Source: Flavobacteriaceae bacterium
GTDB lineage: Bacteria; Bacteroidota; Bacteroidia; Flavobacteriales; Flavobacteriaceae
Direction: 5' to 3'
Assembly: GCA_021648265.1 (NCBI GenBank)
Contig: JAKITD010000024.1
Span: 1 to 39,337 of the forward strand
Length of the DNA stretch: 39,337 bases
This document shows, piece by piece, positions 32,460-39,337 of the stretch. How positions within the stretch are numbered: position 1 is the stretch's first letter; the number at the start of each line of letters is the position of its first letter. Below the pieces are notes generated by a model that saw only the letters and a list, made by a program, of their open reading frames with translations, was not told the DNA's origin and made no database searches. The translations under genes were made by a program, and so were the position numbers.

Positions 32460-35279
32460 CTATTTTATTTCTAAAGCAGTCTTTTTTCCATTGATATGAA
32501 TTAAATAGTTCCCTTTTGGTAAATAATATTTTTCGTTTTTAGCTTCAGATATTTCAATATCTTTCTTTGCCAATGCTTTTTTTCCTTTTTCTGAAAGGGT
32601 AACATCATAATCAAACATATTAACTCCTTTATCAGTACCTAGCTTATAACTTTGAAGTTCAACTCCATCTTCTGTTTTAATTGAAATGGTAATATTCTCT
32701 GCTTTTGGGTTATAAAACTGAATAGCTACCGAAGGTTCATAAACCTCACTCCATTGGCTACGAGAATCTCCCCAATATGAGGAATAATGGATAGGTTCAA
32801 TTTCTGAAATAAGAACTTCTCCTTCTTTGCTATTTTGTAAAATTGAAATATTTGCAACATACACAGAACGTCCGTGAGTTCCTAAAACCAAATCGTTTGC
32901 TTCTGGTTGAATTACTAAATCGTGAAATGCCACATTGGGTAATCCTTCAGAAAAAGGGTGCCAAGTTTCGCCTTTATTTAAGGAAACATAAACTCCGTTA
33001 TCGGTTCCTAAGTACAATACGTTTTCATTTTTAGGATCTTCTTTAATTACATTTACAGCTCCAACAGGTAGATTGCTACTAATATCTTTCCAAGACATTC
33101 CATAATTATCACTCATATATACATAAGGTGTAAAATCGTCCCAACGATATCCATTTAAAGTAACATAAACTCGTTCTTTTTTATGTTGGGAAGCGATTAC
33201 TCTACTTACCCATAAATCCTTTGGAAATGTTGAAGAAATAGTTGTCCAATTTCCACCACCATTTTTAGTTAGCTGAACCAAACCATCGTCACTACCCGTA
33301 TAAATCAATCCAAACTGATACGGAGATTCACTTATCGAAGTTAAAGTTCCGTAGGCAACATTTCCTTTTTTACCGCCTTTGGTTAAATCTTCTGAAATTG
33401 CTTCCCAATCATCACCTTGATTCATAGAACGTATTAATTTATTTCCGCCGAGATATAAAATATCCTGATTGTGCGGGCTTAATAAAATAGGTGTTTGCCA
33501 ATTAAAACGATACGGATTTTCACCCAATTCATGTTTTGGTTGGATGTAAGTTTGTTCTTCAATTTCACGATTTAATCTAAAATAATTTCCAAATTGAAAC
33601 CCTGTATAAACGATATTGCTATTTCGGTTGTCAATCTCCACTTGCATTCCGTCGCCACCCATAATAAATTTGAATGGATAGTTTCCAGATTGATGCCAAT
33701 CCGTACTTTCCTCATTGGTATGAGAACCTACCCAAACTCCATTATCTTGTAAACCTCCATATATATTATAAGGTTTTTCGTTATCCACATTTACAGTATA
33801 ATACTGCCCAACAGGAGGTGTGTTACATTTAATCCAATTTTCGCCATCATCGTAACTTATGTTTAATCCGCCGTCGTTTCCGTCTATTAAATGTCCTGTC
33901 ATTTTCGGGTTAATCCACAAATCGTGATGATCTGCATGAACGTTTTCTTTACTAATTGATGTAAAGGTTTTTCCGCCATCTTTCGATTTTAAAATAGGAA
34001 CTCCATAAATATAAACACCCTCTTTATTGCTTGGATCTACGTGGATTTTTCCGAAGTAATATCCGTAAGAATAATACAAACCATCTAAGTAACCTTCATG
34101 GGTTTTATTCCAAGTTTTTCCGCCATCGATGCTTTTATATACCTCAGCACCAATTACAGGTGTATCGAATAATAGTGAATTTGCATCTTCTAAATATTTT
34201 GCTAAATCTATGGGTTTTACCGTTCCTTCTCGAACGCTTTTCTTTACGGATTCTACAGAATACTTTTCAGGAAAACTATTCGATTTTAAATATTTTGAAA
34301 GTTTTTCGGCTTCTAAATTTAATAATTCTGAAGGGGTCATCATTTTAAAATCTTCTTTAGTTAATCCTTCATCTTTCTTCTTTTCAGAATCATCTTCTCT
34401 TCTAAATTGATTATCGTGAATAGCATATACTGTGTTCTCGTCATAGATTGCAATTCCAATTCTACCAACACCATCTCCCGTTGGGAAACCACTTCCTTCT
34501 CCTGAAACTTTTATCCAAGTAGTCCCAGCATCGATACTTTTATAGATAGCCGATCCTTCTCCGCTTCCTTTAAAATTCCATGCTTTTCGGTCTTTATCCC
34601 AAGAAGAAGCATACATTAAATTAAAATTATTTGGATCTGCTTGCATTTCAATAATCCCAGATTGATTATTAACAAATAGGGTTTTAATCCAAGTTTCCCC
34701 TCCATCGGCAGATTTAAAAACACCACGTTCTTCGTTTGGAGAATACAAATGCCCAACGGCACTCACTACTATTTCGTTGGAGTTTTTTGGATTGGTTAAA
34801 ATACTACTAATATGGTGCGAATCTGTTAATCCCATATTCTCCCAAGTTTTTCCATGGTCTGTAGATTTTAAAAGACCAATTCCAGCATAAGACGATCTTG
34901 AAGCATTTACTTCGCCAGTACCAACCCAAATGGTTTTTGTTTTCCAATCTACTGTCAAACTTCCTACATTTTGTGTTGGACTGTTGTCTAATATTGGAGT
35001 AAAAGATGTTCCATTATTATCGCTATACCAAACACCACCACTGGCGTAACCAATGTAAAATTCGGTTGGGTTATCTGGATTTACAGAAATCTCCGTAATC
35101 CGACCACTCATCACTGAAGGACCAATGTTTTTAAAAGGAAGGTTTTTAACCAAAGAAGTTTCAATAAGTTGTTGTTTTTGATTCAAACCCTTTTCAACAT
35201 CATTTGCATTGCTTGCAGGTTGTTGAGAAAAAGCTTGAACAGAAATAAGGGCAAAAAAGAGAAGTGCTATTTTTTTCAT
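32460..35279 (-). CDS. Secreted sortilin-like BNR/Asp-box repeat protein
   Basis: A 939-residue exported protein. The start at 35279 gives a signal peptide (MKKIALLFFALISVQAFSQ); a longer frame to 35345 would place 22 extra residues before it and is unlikely. Eleven Asp boxes of the form S-x-D/N-x-G-x-x-W occur through the chain (STDHGKTW, SADGGETW, SIDAGTTW, SIDGGKTW, SKDGGKTF, SLNKGETW and others), the pattern of a VPS10/sortilin-type ten-bladed propeller, as annotated in many Bacteroidota proteins. A charged helical insert (about 295-365) interrupts the repeats. The C-terminus is a small beta domain. No glycosidase active site is evident, and binding or peptidase-associated roles are open. 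It is divergent from the Xaa-Pro aminopeptidase gene. Confidence 0.85.
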   Translation of the reverse strand: MKKIALLFFALISVQAFSQQPASNANDVEKGLNQKQQLIETSLVKNLPFKNIGPSVMSGRITEISVNPDNPTEFYIGYASGGVWYSDNNGTSFTPILDNSPTQNVGSLTVDWKTKTIWVGTGEVNASRSSYAGIGLLKSTDHGKTWENMGLTDSHHISSILTNPKNSNEIVVSAVGHLYSPNEERGVFKSADGGETWIKTLFVNNQSGIIEMQADPNNFNLMYASSWDKDRKAWNFKGSGEGSAIYKSIDAGTTWIKVSGEGSGFPTGDGVGRIGIAIYDENTVYAIHDNQFRREDDSEKKKDEGLTKEDFKMMTPSELLNLEAEKLSKYLKSNSFPEKYSVESVKKSVREGTVKPIDLAKYLEDANSLLFDTPVIGAEVYKSIDGGKTWNKTHEGYLDGLYYSYGYYFGKIHVDPSNKEGVYIYGVPILKSKDGGKTFTSISKENVHADHHDLWINPKMTGHLIDGNDGGLNISYDDGENWIKCNTPPVGQYYTVNVDNEKPYNIYGGLQDNGVWVGSHTNEESTDWHQSGNYPFKFIMGGDGMQVEIDNRNSNIVYTGFQFGNYFRLNREIEEQTYIQPKHELGENPYRFNWQTPILLSPHNQDILYLGGNKLIRSMNQGDDWEAISEDLTKGGKKGNVAYGTLTSISESPYQFGLIYTGSDDGLVQLTKNGGGNWTTISSTFPKDLWVSRVIASQHKKERVYVTLNGYRWDDFTPYVYMSDNYGMSWKDISSNLPVGAVNVIKEDPKNENVLYLGTDNGVYVSLNKGETWHPFSEGLPNVAFHDLVIQPEANDLVLGTHGRSVYVANISILQNSKEGEVLISEIEPIHYSSYWGDSRSQWSEVYEPSVAIQFYNPKAENITISIKTEDGVELQSYKLGTDKGVNMFDYDVTLSEKGKKALAKKDIEISEAKNEKYYLPKGNYLIHINGKKTALEIK

Positions 35280-35372
35280 TTTTGATTTTATTTGAATTGT
35301 TGAAATTACGGAAATGGCTTTATTCTTCAAAATTTTAATCCTCATTTAACACCCAATCCCCATAATATTTTT

Positions 35373-35380
35373 TACTTTTG
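35373..35380 (+). promoter_or_regulatory. Candidate -7 box for the Xaa-Pro aminopeptidase gene
   Basis: TACTTTTG matches TAnnTTTG exactly, 20 bases before the ATG at 35401, in the divergent gap. No TTTG -33 element is present. Confidence 0.45.
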
Positions 35381-35400
35381 ATACTCTAAATATTTTTCAA

Positions 35401-36693
35401 ATGAAATACTATCAAATAGACCGAAATCTCTTCATTAAAAATCGTAAAAAATTTATAACTCAAATGAAACCAAGTAGCCTTGCTATATTTAACAGTAATG
35501 ATATTTACCCAATTACTGCTGATAGTACGATGCCGTTTCAACAACATAGAGATATTTTTTATTTAAGTGGTGTAGATCAAGAGGAAAGTGTATTGGTTTT
35601 GTTTCCTGATGCTCCAAATGATGCTCATAAAGAAATTTTATTTTTAAAAGAAACCAACGAGCATATTGCTGTTTGGGAAGGCGAAAAACTAACCAAAGAA
35701 AAAGCATTAGAAACTAGCGGAATCAAAACCGTTTATTGGTTACAGGAAATGGAAAAAGTATTGTTTGAGATTATGACACAATGCGAAACCGTTTACATAA
35801 ACACCAACGAACATTACAGAGCCAATGTAGAAACTGAAACTAGAGAAGCTCGTTTTGTAAAAGGATTTCTTCAAAAATATCCTGCTCATAATGTAGCTAA
35901 AAGCAATCCTATTTTACAACGTTTGCGTTCTGTTAAAGATCAAATTGAACTGGATTTAATTCAAAAAGCCTGTGATATTACTGAAAAGGGAATGCGTCGT
36001 GTACTCAACTTCGTAAAACCTGGTGTGATGGAATACGAAATTGAAGCCGAATATATGCACGAATTTTTAAGAAATCGTTCTAAAGGATTTGCCTACACAC
36101 CTATTATTGCAAGCGGAAACAACGCAAATGTATTACACTATATTGAAAATAATCAAGCTTGTAAAAACGGTGATTTAATTTTGATAGATGTTGGAGCAGA
36201 ATATGCAAATTACAGTAGTGATATGACACGTACTATTCCAGTAAACGGAAAATTCTCTAAACGACAACGCGATGTTTATGATGCTGTAAACAGAGTTAAA
36301 AATGAAGCAACAAAAATGCTGATTCCGGGTGCCGACTGGAAACAATATCATGTAGAAGTTGGAAATTTAATGACTTCAGAATTACTCGGATTAGGATTAT
36401 TAGATAAAGCTGATGTAAAAAATGAAAACCCAGATTGTCCAGCTTATAAAAAATATTTTATGCACGGAACCTCGCATCATATGGGGTTAGACACCCACGA
36501 TTATGGATTGCTTTGGGAACCTATGAAAGCCAATATGGTTTTTACCGTAGAACCTGGAATATACATCCCTGAGGAAGGTTTCGGAATTCGTTTGGAAGAT
36601 GATGTAGTGATTCAAGAAAATGGCGAACCATTTAATTTAATGCGAAATATCCCAATTGAAGCGGAAGAAATTGAAGAATTGATGAACAAATAG
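35401..36693 (+). CDS. pepP: Xaa-Pro aminopeptidase (pita-bread metalloprotease)
   Basis: Removes N-terminal residues before proline. A 430-residue M24B enzyme with an N-terminal creatinase-like domain (1-170) and a pita-bread catalytic domain. The five metal ligands are seen as Asp263 (LIDVGAEY), Asp274 (SSDMTRT), His359 (HGTSHHMGLD), Glu384 (VEPGIYIP) and Glu399 (GIRLEDD). Nothing is missing. No signal peptide is evident, so it is cytoplasmic. It stands between a divergent secreted protein and a convergent pseudogene that begins one base after it. Confidence 0.95.
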   Translation: MKYYQIDRNLFIKNRKKFITQMKPSSLAIFNSNDIYPITADSTMPFQQHRDIFYLSGVDQEESVLVLFPDAPNDAHKEILFLKETNEHIAVWEGEKLTKEKALETSGIKTVYWLQEMEKVLFEIMTQCETVYINTNEHYRANVETETREARFVKGFLQKYPAHNVAKSNPILQRLRSVKDQIELDLIQKACDITEKGMRRVLNFVKPGVMEYEIEAEYMHEFLRNRSKGFAYTPIIASGNNANVLHYIENNQACKNGDLILIDVGAEYANYSSDMTRTIPVNGKFSKRQRDVYDAVNRVKNEATKMLIPGADWKQYHVEVGNLMTSELLGLGLLDKADVKNENPDCPAYKKYFMHGTSHHMGLDTHDYGLLWEPMKANMVFTVEPGIYIPEEGFGIRLEDDVVIQENGEPFNLMRNIPIEAEEIEELMNK

Positions 36694-36694
36694 T

Positions 36695-36986
36695 TTAATT
36701 TATTTCTTCTTTTGGCTGAAATGATTTCGAAACTAAATTCGTAATAATAAAAGCTGGTAAAACCCAGCCCATACTGTTTTCAGAAAGAGGAATTATATTT
36801 CTTATAAATTCTAGATTTTCTTCGGGAATTAAAAACTGAGGAATTCTGTTCTGTTTTCTGTTTGAAAACTTTCAATGAACTACCCCGACGAGAGCGTCGA
36901 GGAATTCTATAGATTAAATTCCCTGCTCCAAAGAAAAGAGAAAATAAAGCAAATGCCGTTATAAAGGTTTGTTTACTGTGTTTCAA
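36695..36986 (-). pseudogene. brnQ: brnQ remnant (branched-chain amino acid transporter) with a large internal deletion
   Basis: Translating the minus strand from 36986 gives KHSKQTFITAFALFSLFFGAGNLI, shown here as KHSKQTFITAFALF and SLFFGAGNLI: the conserved start of LIVCS-family transporters. At about 36911 homology stops, and a different frame ending at TAA 36697-36695 reads IIPLSENSMGWVLPAFIITN and closes with SKSFQPKEEIN, which fits the C-terminal span of BrnQ. So the first ~25 and last ~45 residues remain out of an expected ~420, in different frames. A palindrome lies at the break. The first codon is TTG; the original ATG may also be lost. The call rests on family recognition by eye. 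Confidence 0.8.
36883..36902. repeat. Palindromic element at the brnQ deletion junction
   Basis: CCCCGACG-AGAG-CGTCGAGG has 8-base arms with one mismatch and a 4-base loop. It begins about nine bases from where N-terminal BrnQ homology ends. It shares the CCCGA...TCGGG style of the two perfect palindromes at 8217 and 22858, so it may be a further REP-like copy. Confidence 0.5.
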
Positions 36987-37018
36987 ACTTAGATATTTGT
37001 TCTGCTAAATTTAGATAA

Positions 37019-37795
37019 ATGATTACGAAATTCAACAATTCCTCCATTTATTATACAATAACAGGTAATGGTCCTGCATTGGTTTTACTGCATGGATTTT
37101 TATTAAGCCCTACTATTTGGACGGATATCATCCCAAAACTTGCAACAAAAAATAAACTGATTATTATAGATTTACCAGGGCACGGCAAAAGTAAATATAT
37201 TGCTGAAATACATTCTATGGAATTGATGGCTGAAGTGGTACATTCTATTTTAGAAGAAAACAATATTGAAAAAGCAAATTTCATAGGACACTCTATGGGA
37301 GGATATATCAGTCTTGCTTTTGCTGAAAAATATCCTTCAAAGATTGAAACATTAGTTTTATTAAATTCTTCTTCGGAAGCAGATTCTGAAGAACGAAAAA
37401 TAAATAGAAATCGAGCTATAAAAGTAATTGAAAACAATTCTGAAGTTTTTATTAAAATGGGGATTGCTGCACTTTTTAAAGATGAGAAACAAGAAGAGTT
37501 TCAACACTTAATCGAAAAGTTTTCAAGTGAAGCATTTCAATTTCCTGTAAAAGGGATCATAGCTTCTATAAAAGGAATGCGAGATCGAAAAGATCGATCC
37601 TCAATCTTGAAAAACTTTAAAGGTTACAAATATATGATTTCGGGAGTTGAAGACCCTATAATTCCCATTTCTAGTTCCGAAAAAACAGCTTTAACTACAA
37701 ACACAAAACTCTATAAAGTGCAATCTGGACATATGAGTATTAACGAAAACATCAATGAAATTGTTAAAATTATGCATTTCATCGAGTTTTTGTAA
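37019..37795 (+). CDS. Alpha/beta-hydrolase fold protein
   Basis: A 258-residue alpha/beta hydrolase. The oxyanion region LVLLHGFLLSPTIW (21-34) is followed by DLPGHGKS (51-58) and the nucleophile elbow GHSMGG with Ser92. The acid Asp212 (GVEDPIIP) and the general base His238 (VQSGHMSI) complete the triad. No signal peptide is present. Its start is 32 bases from the divergent brnQ remnant, so its promoter lies within the old transporter gene's leader. The substrate is not predictable; esterase-like or menaquinone/biotin pathway activities are possible. Confidence 0.88.
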   Translation: MITKFNNSSIYYTITGNGPALVLLHGFLLSPTIWTDIIPKLATKNKLIIIDLPGHGKSKYIAEIHSMELMAEVVHSILEENNIEKANFIGHSMGGYISLAFAEKYPSKIETLVLLNSSSEADSEERKINRNRAIKVIENNSEVFIKMGIAALFKDEKQEEFQHLIEKFSSEAFQFPVKGIIASIKGMRDRKDRSSILKNFKGYKYMISGVEDPIIPISSSEKTALTTNTKLYKVQSGHMSINENINEIVKIMHFIEFL

Positions 37796-37820
37796 CTTTT
37801 TAACTGATATATAATATTTT

Positions 37821-37843
37821 ATTTGTAGGTTTAGTCCTACGAA
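37821..37843 (+). promoter_or_regulatory. Short hairpin in the leader of the small zinc-ribbon genes
   Basis: GTAGG-TTTAGT-CCTAC (37825-37840) is a 5-base perfect stem that extends to 9 pairs with one mismatch (ATTTGTAGG / CCTACGAAA). It lies 17 bases before the start codon at 37860. It could be an operator or a translational control hairpin; no evidence decides. Confidence 0.35.
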
Positions 37844-37859
37844 ACAAAAACTAAATCAT

Positions 37860-38108
37860 ATGAAGTCAATATCCCCAAATCAAAACTTCAGCCTCACGAG
37901 TATTTTTTGTTCAACATTTGGACATCGATATAAAAAATCTAAAAAAATCACTAACCACATTAGTGAGTATAAATGTAAAATCTGTGGTCAAGAAGTTACC
38001 AATGCTGTATCGGGTGGAATTGAAATTTTAACTTTCAAGAATAAAAAAGTAAACGCCTGTCTTTCAGAATTCTTCCAAAAAAAATCACAACAAACCTCAA
38101 CTCATTAG
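37860..38108 (+). CDS. Small zinc-ribbon protein (DUF1660-like)
   Basis: An 82-residue protein with CSTFGHRY near the start (Cys19 and His24, after SLTSIF) and YKCKICGQEV (Cys-x2-Cys) about 20 residues later. This gives a C-x4-H/C-x2-C set that could hold one zinc ion. Similar small proteins occur in prophages and flavobacterial chromosomes under the DUF1660 label; the match is by pattern only. It is followed after 3 bases by a shorter paralogue with the same layout. The function is unknown. Confidence 0.6.
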   Translation: MKSISPNQNFSLTSIFCSTFGHRYKKSKKITNHISEYKCKICGQEVTNAVSGGIEILTFKNKKVNACLSEFFQKKSQQTSTH

Positions 38109-38111
38109 ATT

Positions 38112-38306
38112 ATGAAATCGATTTCATGTAAAATATTTGGTCACGAATACCATAATATTAACGAAACCAATTCTTTATACAAAGAACTAGAATGCGAAAA
38201 ATGTCATAAACATTTTACTACCGATGGTTATGGCAGAGTAGTTAAATTGACCTCCTTTTGGAAAGATAATCATTTATCAATTGAAAAATATTTTCAAAAA
38301 GTATAA
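38112..38306 (+). CDS. Small zinc-ribbon protein, paralogue of the preceding gene
   Basis: A 64-residue protein beginning MKSISCKIFGHEYHN, with the Cys-x4-His start (Cys6, His11) seen in its neighbour, then LECEKCHKHF (Cys-x2-Cys) and an aromatic/basic tail. It lies 3 bases after the 82-residue gene and shares the opening MKSIS, so a tandem duplication followed by divergence is likely. Both are probably co-transcribed. No function is known. Confidence 0.65.
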   Translation: MKSISCKIFGHEYHNINETNSLYKELECEKCHKHFTTDGYGRVVKLTSFWKDNHLSIEKYFQKV

Positions 38307-38314
38307 ACAATATT

Positions 38315-39337
38315 TTATTTTTCTTCATCAAAAGATGACCAGCCTCTTGCTATAAGTGGAATTTTCTCATTCCCGCGAGTAATTAAATTAACTCCTTCAT
38401 CTTTATTGGTTATATGACCGATGATGCTGAAATTTGGATTCCCTTTTATTTTTGGAAAATCATCCATTTTTACTGTAAATAAAAGTTCGTAATCTTCACC
38501 TCCGCTTAAAGCAATTGTCGTACTATCTAATTTGAATTCTTCACAAGTGGAAATTACTTGTTGATCCAACGGAATTTTATCTTCGTATAAATTGCATCCT
38601 ACTTCAGATTGCTTACAAATATGTAATATCTCTGAAGAAAGTCCGTCACTAATATCAATCATAGATGTTGGTGTCACTTCCAAATCTTTTAATAATCCTG
38701 AAATATCTTTCCTTGCTTCAGGTTTCAATTGTCGCTCTATTAAATAGGTATAAGCTTCCAAATCGGGTTGTGATTGTGGATTTACCTCAAATACTTTCTT
38801 TTCTCTTTCTAAAATCTGAAGCCCTAAATATGCCGCTCCCAAATCGCCTGTAACCACTAATAAATCGGTTTCTTTTGCAGTATCTCTATAAACCGGTTTT
38901 CCTTTTAAAACAGTCCCGATTGCTGTAATACTAATGACCAAACCTGTTCTTGAAGAAGTGGTATCACCACCAACAACATCGATATTATAATATTTTGCTG
39001 CGGTATGAATTCCTTCGTATAATTCTTCTAAAGCCTCCACCGGAAAACGATTGGAAACTCCAATAGATACCGTAATTTGTTTTGCTTCAGCATTCATTGC
39101 AAACACATCAGATAAATTTACAACTACTGCTTTATAGCCTAAATGTTTGAGTGGCATATAACTCATATCAAAATGCACCCCTTCTATTAGCAAGTCTGTT
39201 GTCACTACTAATTCTTCATCAGAATTACAAGCCAAAACCGCAGCATCATCACCAATCCCTTTTATGGTAGATTCGTGTTTTATCTTAAAGTTTTTGGTAA
39301 GATGATCTATCAAACCAAATTCTCCTAATTCTGAAAT
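38315..39337 (-). CDS. thiL: Thiamine-monophosphate kinase (5' end beyond the window)
   Basis: Phosphorylates thiamine monophosphate to thiamine diphosphate, the cofactor that sucA needs. The visible ~340 residues hold GIGDDAAVL (metal/ATP site), TTDLLIEGVHFD, VVGGDTTSS, and DISDGLSSEILHI and ALSGGEDYELLFTV, all family motifs. The frame stays open to the right edge, where ISELGEFGLIDHL is read; this is the normal ThiL N-terminal motif, so the true start lies a few codons outside the window. A TTG at 39313 is not a real start. Confidence 0.95.
   Translation of the reverse strand: MSELGEFGLIDHLTKNFKIKHESTIKGIGDDAAVLACNSDEELVVTTDLLIEGVHFDMSYMPLKHLGYKAVVVNLSDVFAMNAEAKQITVSIGVSNRFPVEALEELYEGIHTAAKYYNIDVVGGDTTSSRTGLVISITAIGTVLKGKPVYRDTAKETDLLVVTGDLGAAYLGLQILEREKKVFEVNPQSQPDLEAYTYLIERQLKPEARKDISGLLKDLEVTPTSMIDISDGLSSEILHICKQSEVGCNLYEDKIPLDQQVISTCEEFKLDSTTIALSGGEDYELLFTVKMDDFPKIKGNPNFSIIGHITNKDEGVNLITRGNEKIPLIARGWSSFDEEK

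Noticed and set aside
35280-35345. Upstream start giving a 961-residue sortilin-like protein
   Set aside because: The extra 22 residues are charged and precede a textbook signal peptide, so the start at 35279 is preferred.
36780-36986. Open frame of 68 codons as a novel small protein
   Set aside because: Its first 25 residues are the start of BrnQ and the rest is low-complexity, palindrome-derived sequence. The true C-terminal BrnQ fragment is in another frame, so it is a pseudogene product.
39311-39313. TTG as the start of thiL
   Set aside because: The frame continues to the window edge and encodes the conserved ISELGEFGLID motif, so the gene starts outside the window.

Overview
This window looks like chromosomal DNA from a marine-type Flavobacteriaceae (Bacteroidota). 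The evidence is the low GC content, near-absence of Shine-Dalgarno sequences, repeated -7 boxes of the form TAnnTTTG, TPR-containing sensor kinases, a B-type succinate dehydrogenase (sdhC-sdhA-sdhB), sucA-odhB as a two-gene unit, and short REP-like palindromes (TCCCGA...TCGGGA) between genes. No rRNA, tRNA, CRISPR array or transposase was seen.

Layout. 1-3540: a lone retropepsin-like protease, a TPR sensor kinase/LuxR-type regulator pair, a 44-residue membrane peptide and a strong terminator. 3557-8204: 2-oxoglutarate dehydrogenase E1/E2 (minus strand) with a divergent small outer-membrane protein. 8285-9670: a polyprenyl diphosphate synthase and a small helical protein. 9827-16466: a TetR-TolC-adaptor-RND efflux operon with a clear operator/promoter. 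16640-17648: an HTH/PIN toxin-antitoxin pair flanked by gene-poor DNA. 17991-22840: glyS, a coiled-coil membrane protein, comF and an Ig-like lipoprotein. 22913-24830: an omega-amidase/methionine aminotransferase pair that fits methionine salvage. 24935-27160: a hybrid histidine kinase. 27167-32350: the succinate dehydrogenase operon. 32460-36693: a sortilin-like BNR-repeat protein and an Xaa-Pro aminopeptidase. 36695-39337: a collapsed brnQ transporter gene, an alpha/beta hydrolase, two tandem small zinc-ribbon proteins, and thiL running off the right edge.

The most interesting feature is inside the succinate dehydrogenase operon. Between intact sdhA and intact sdhB sit two overlapping genes on the same strand: an OLD/PtuA-like AAA ATPase (414 aa) and a 144-aa protein with a D-x12-ExK signature of the PD-(D/E)XK nuclease fold. 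Their architecture resembles two-gene anti-phage systems (ATPase plus nuclease), and they would be transcribed from the sdh promoter. Neither matches a named system that I recognise, so this is a candidate uncharacterised defence module riding in a core metabolic operon. Its function is inferred from sequence alone.
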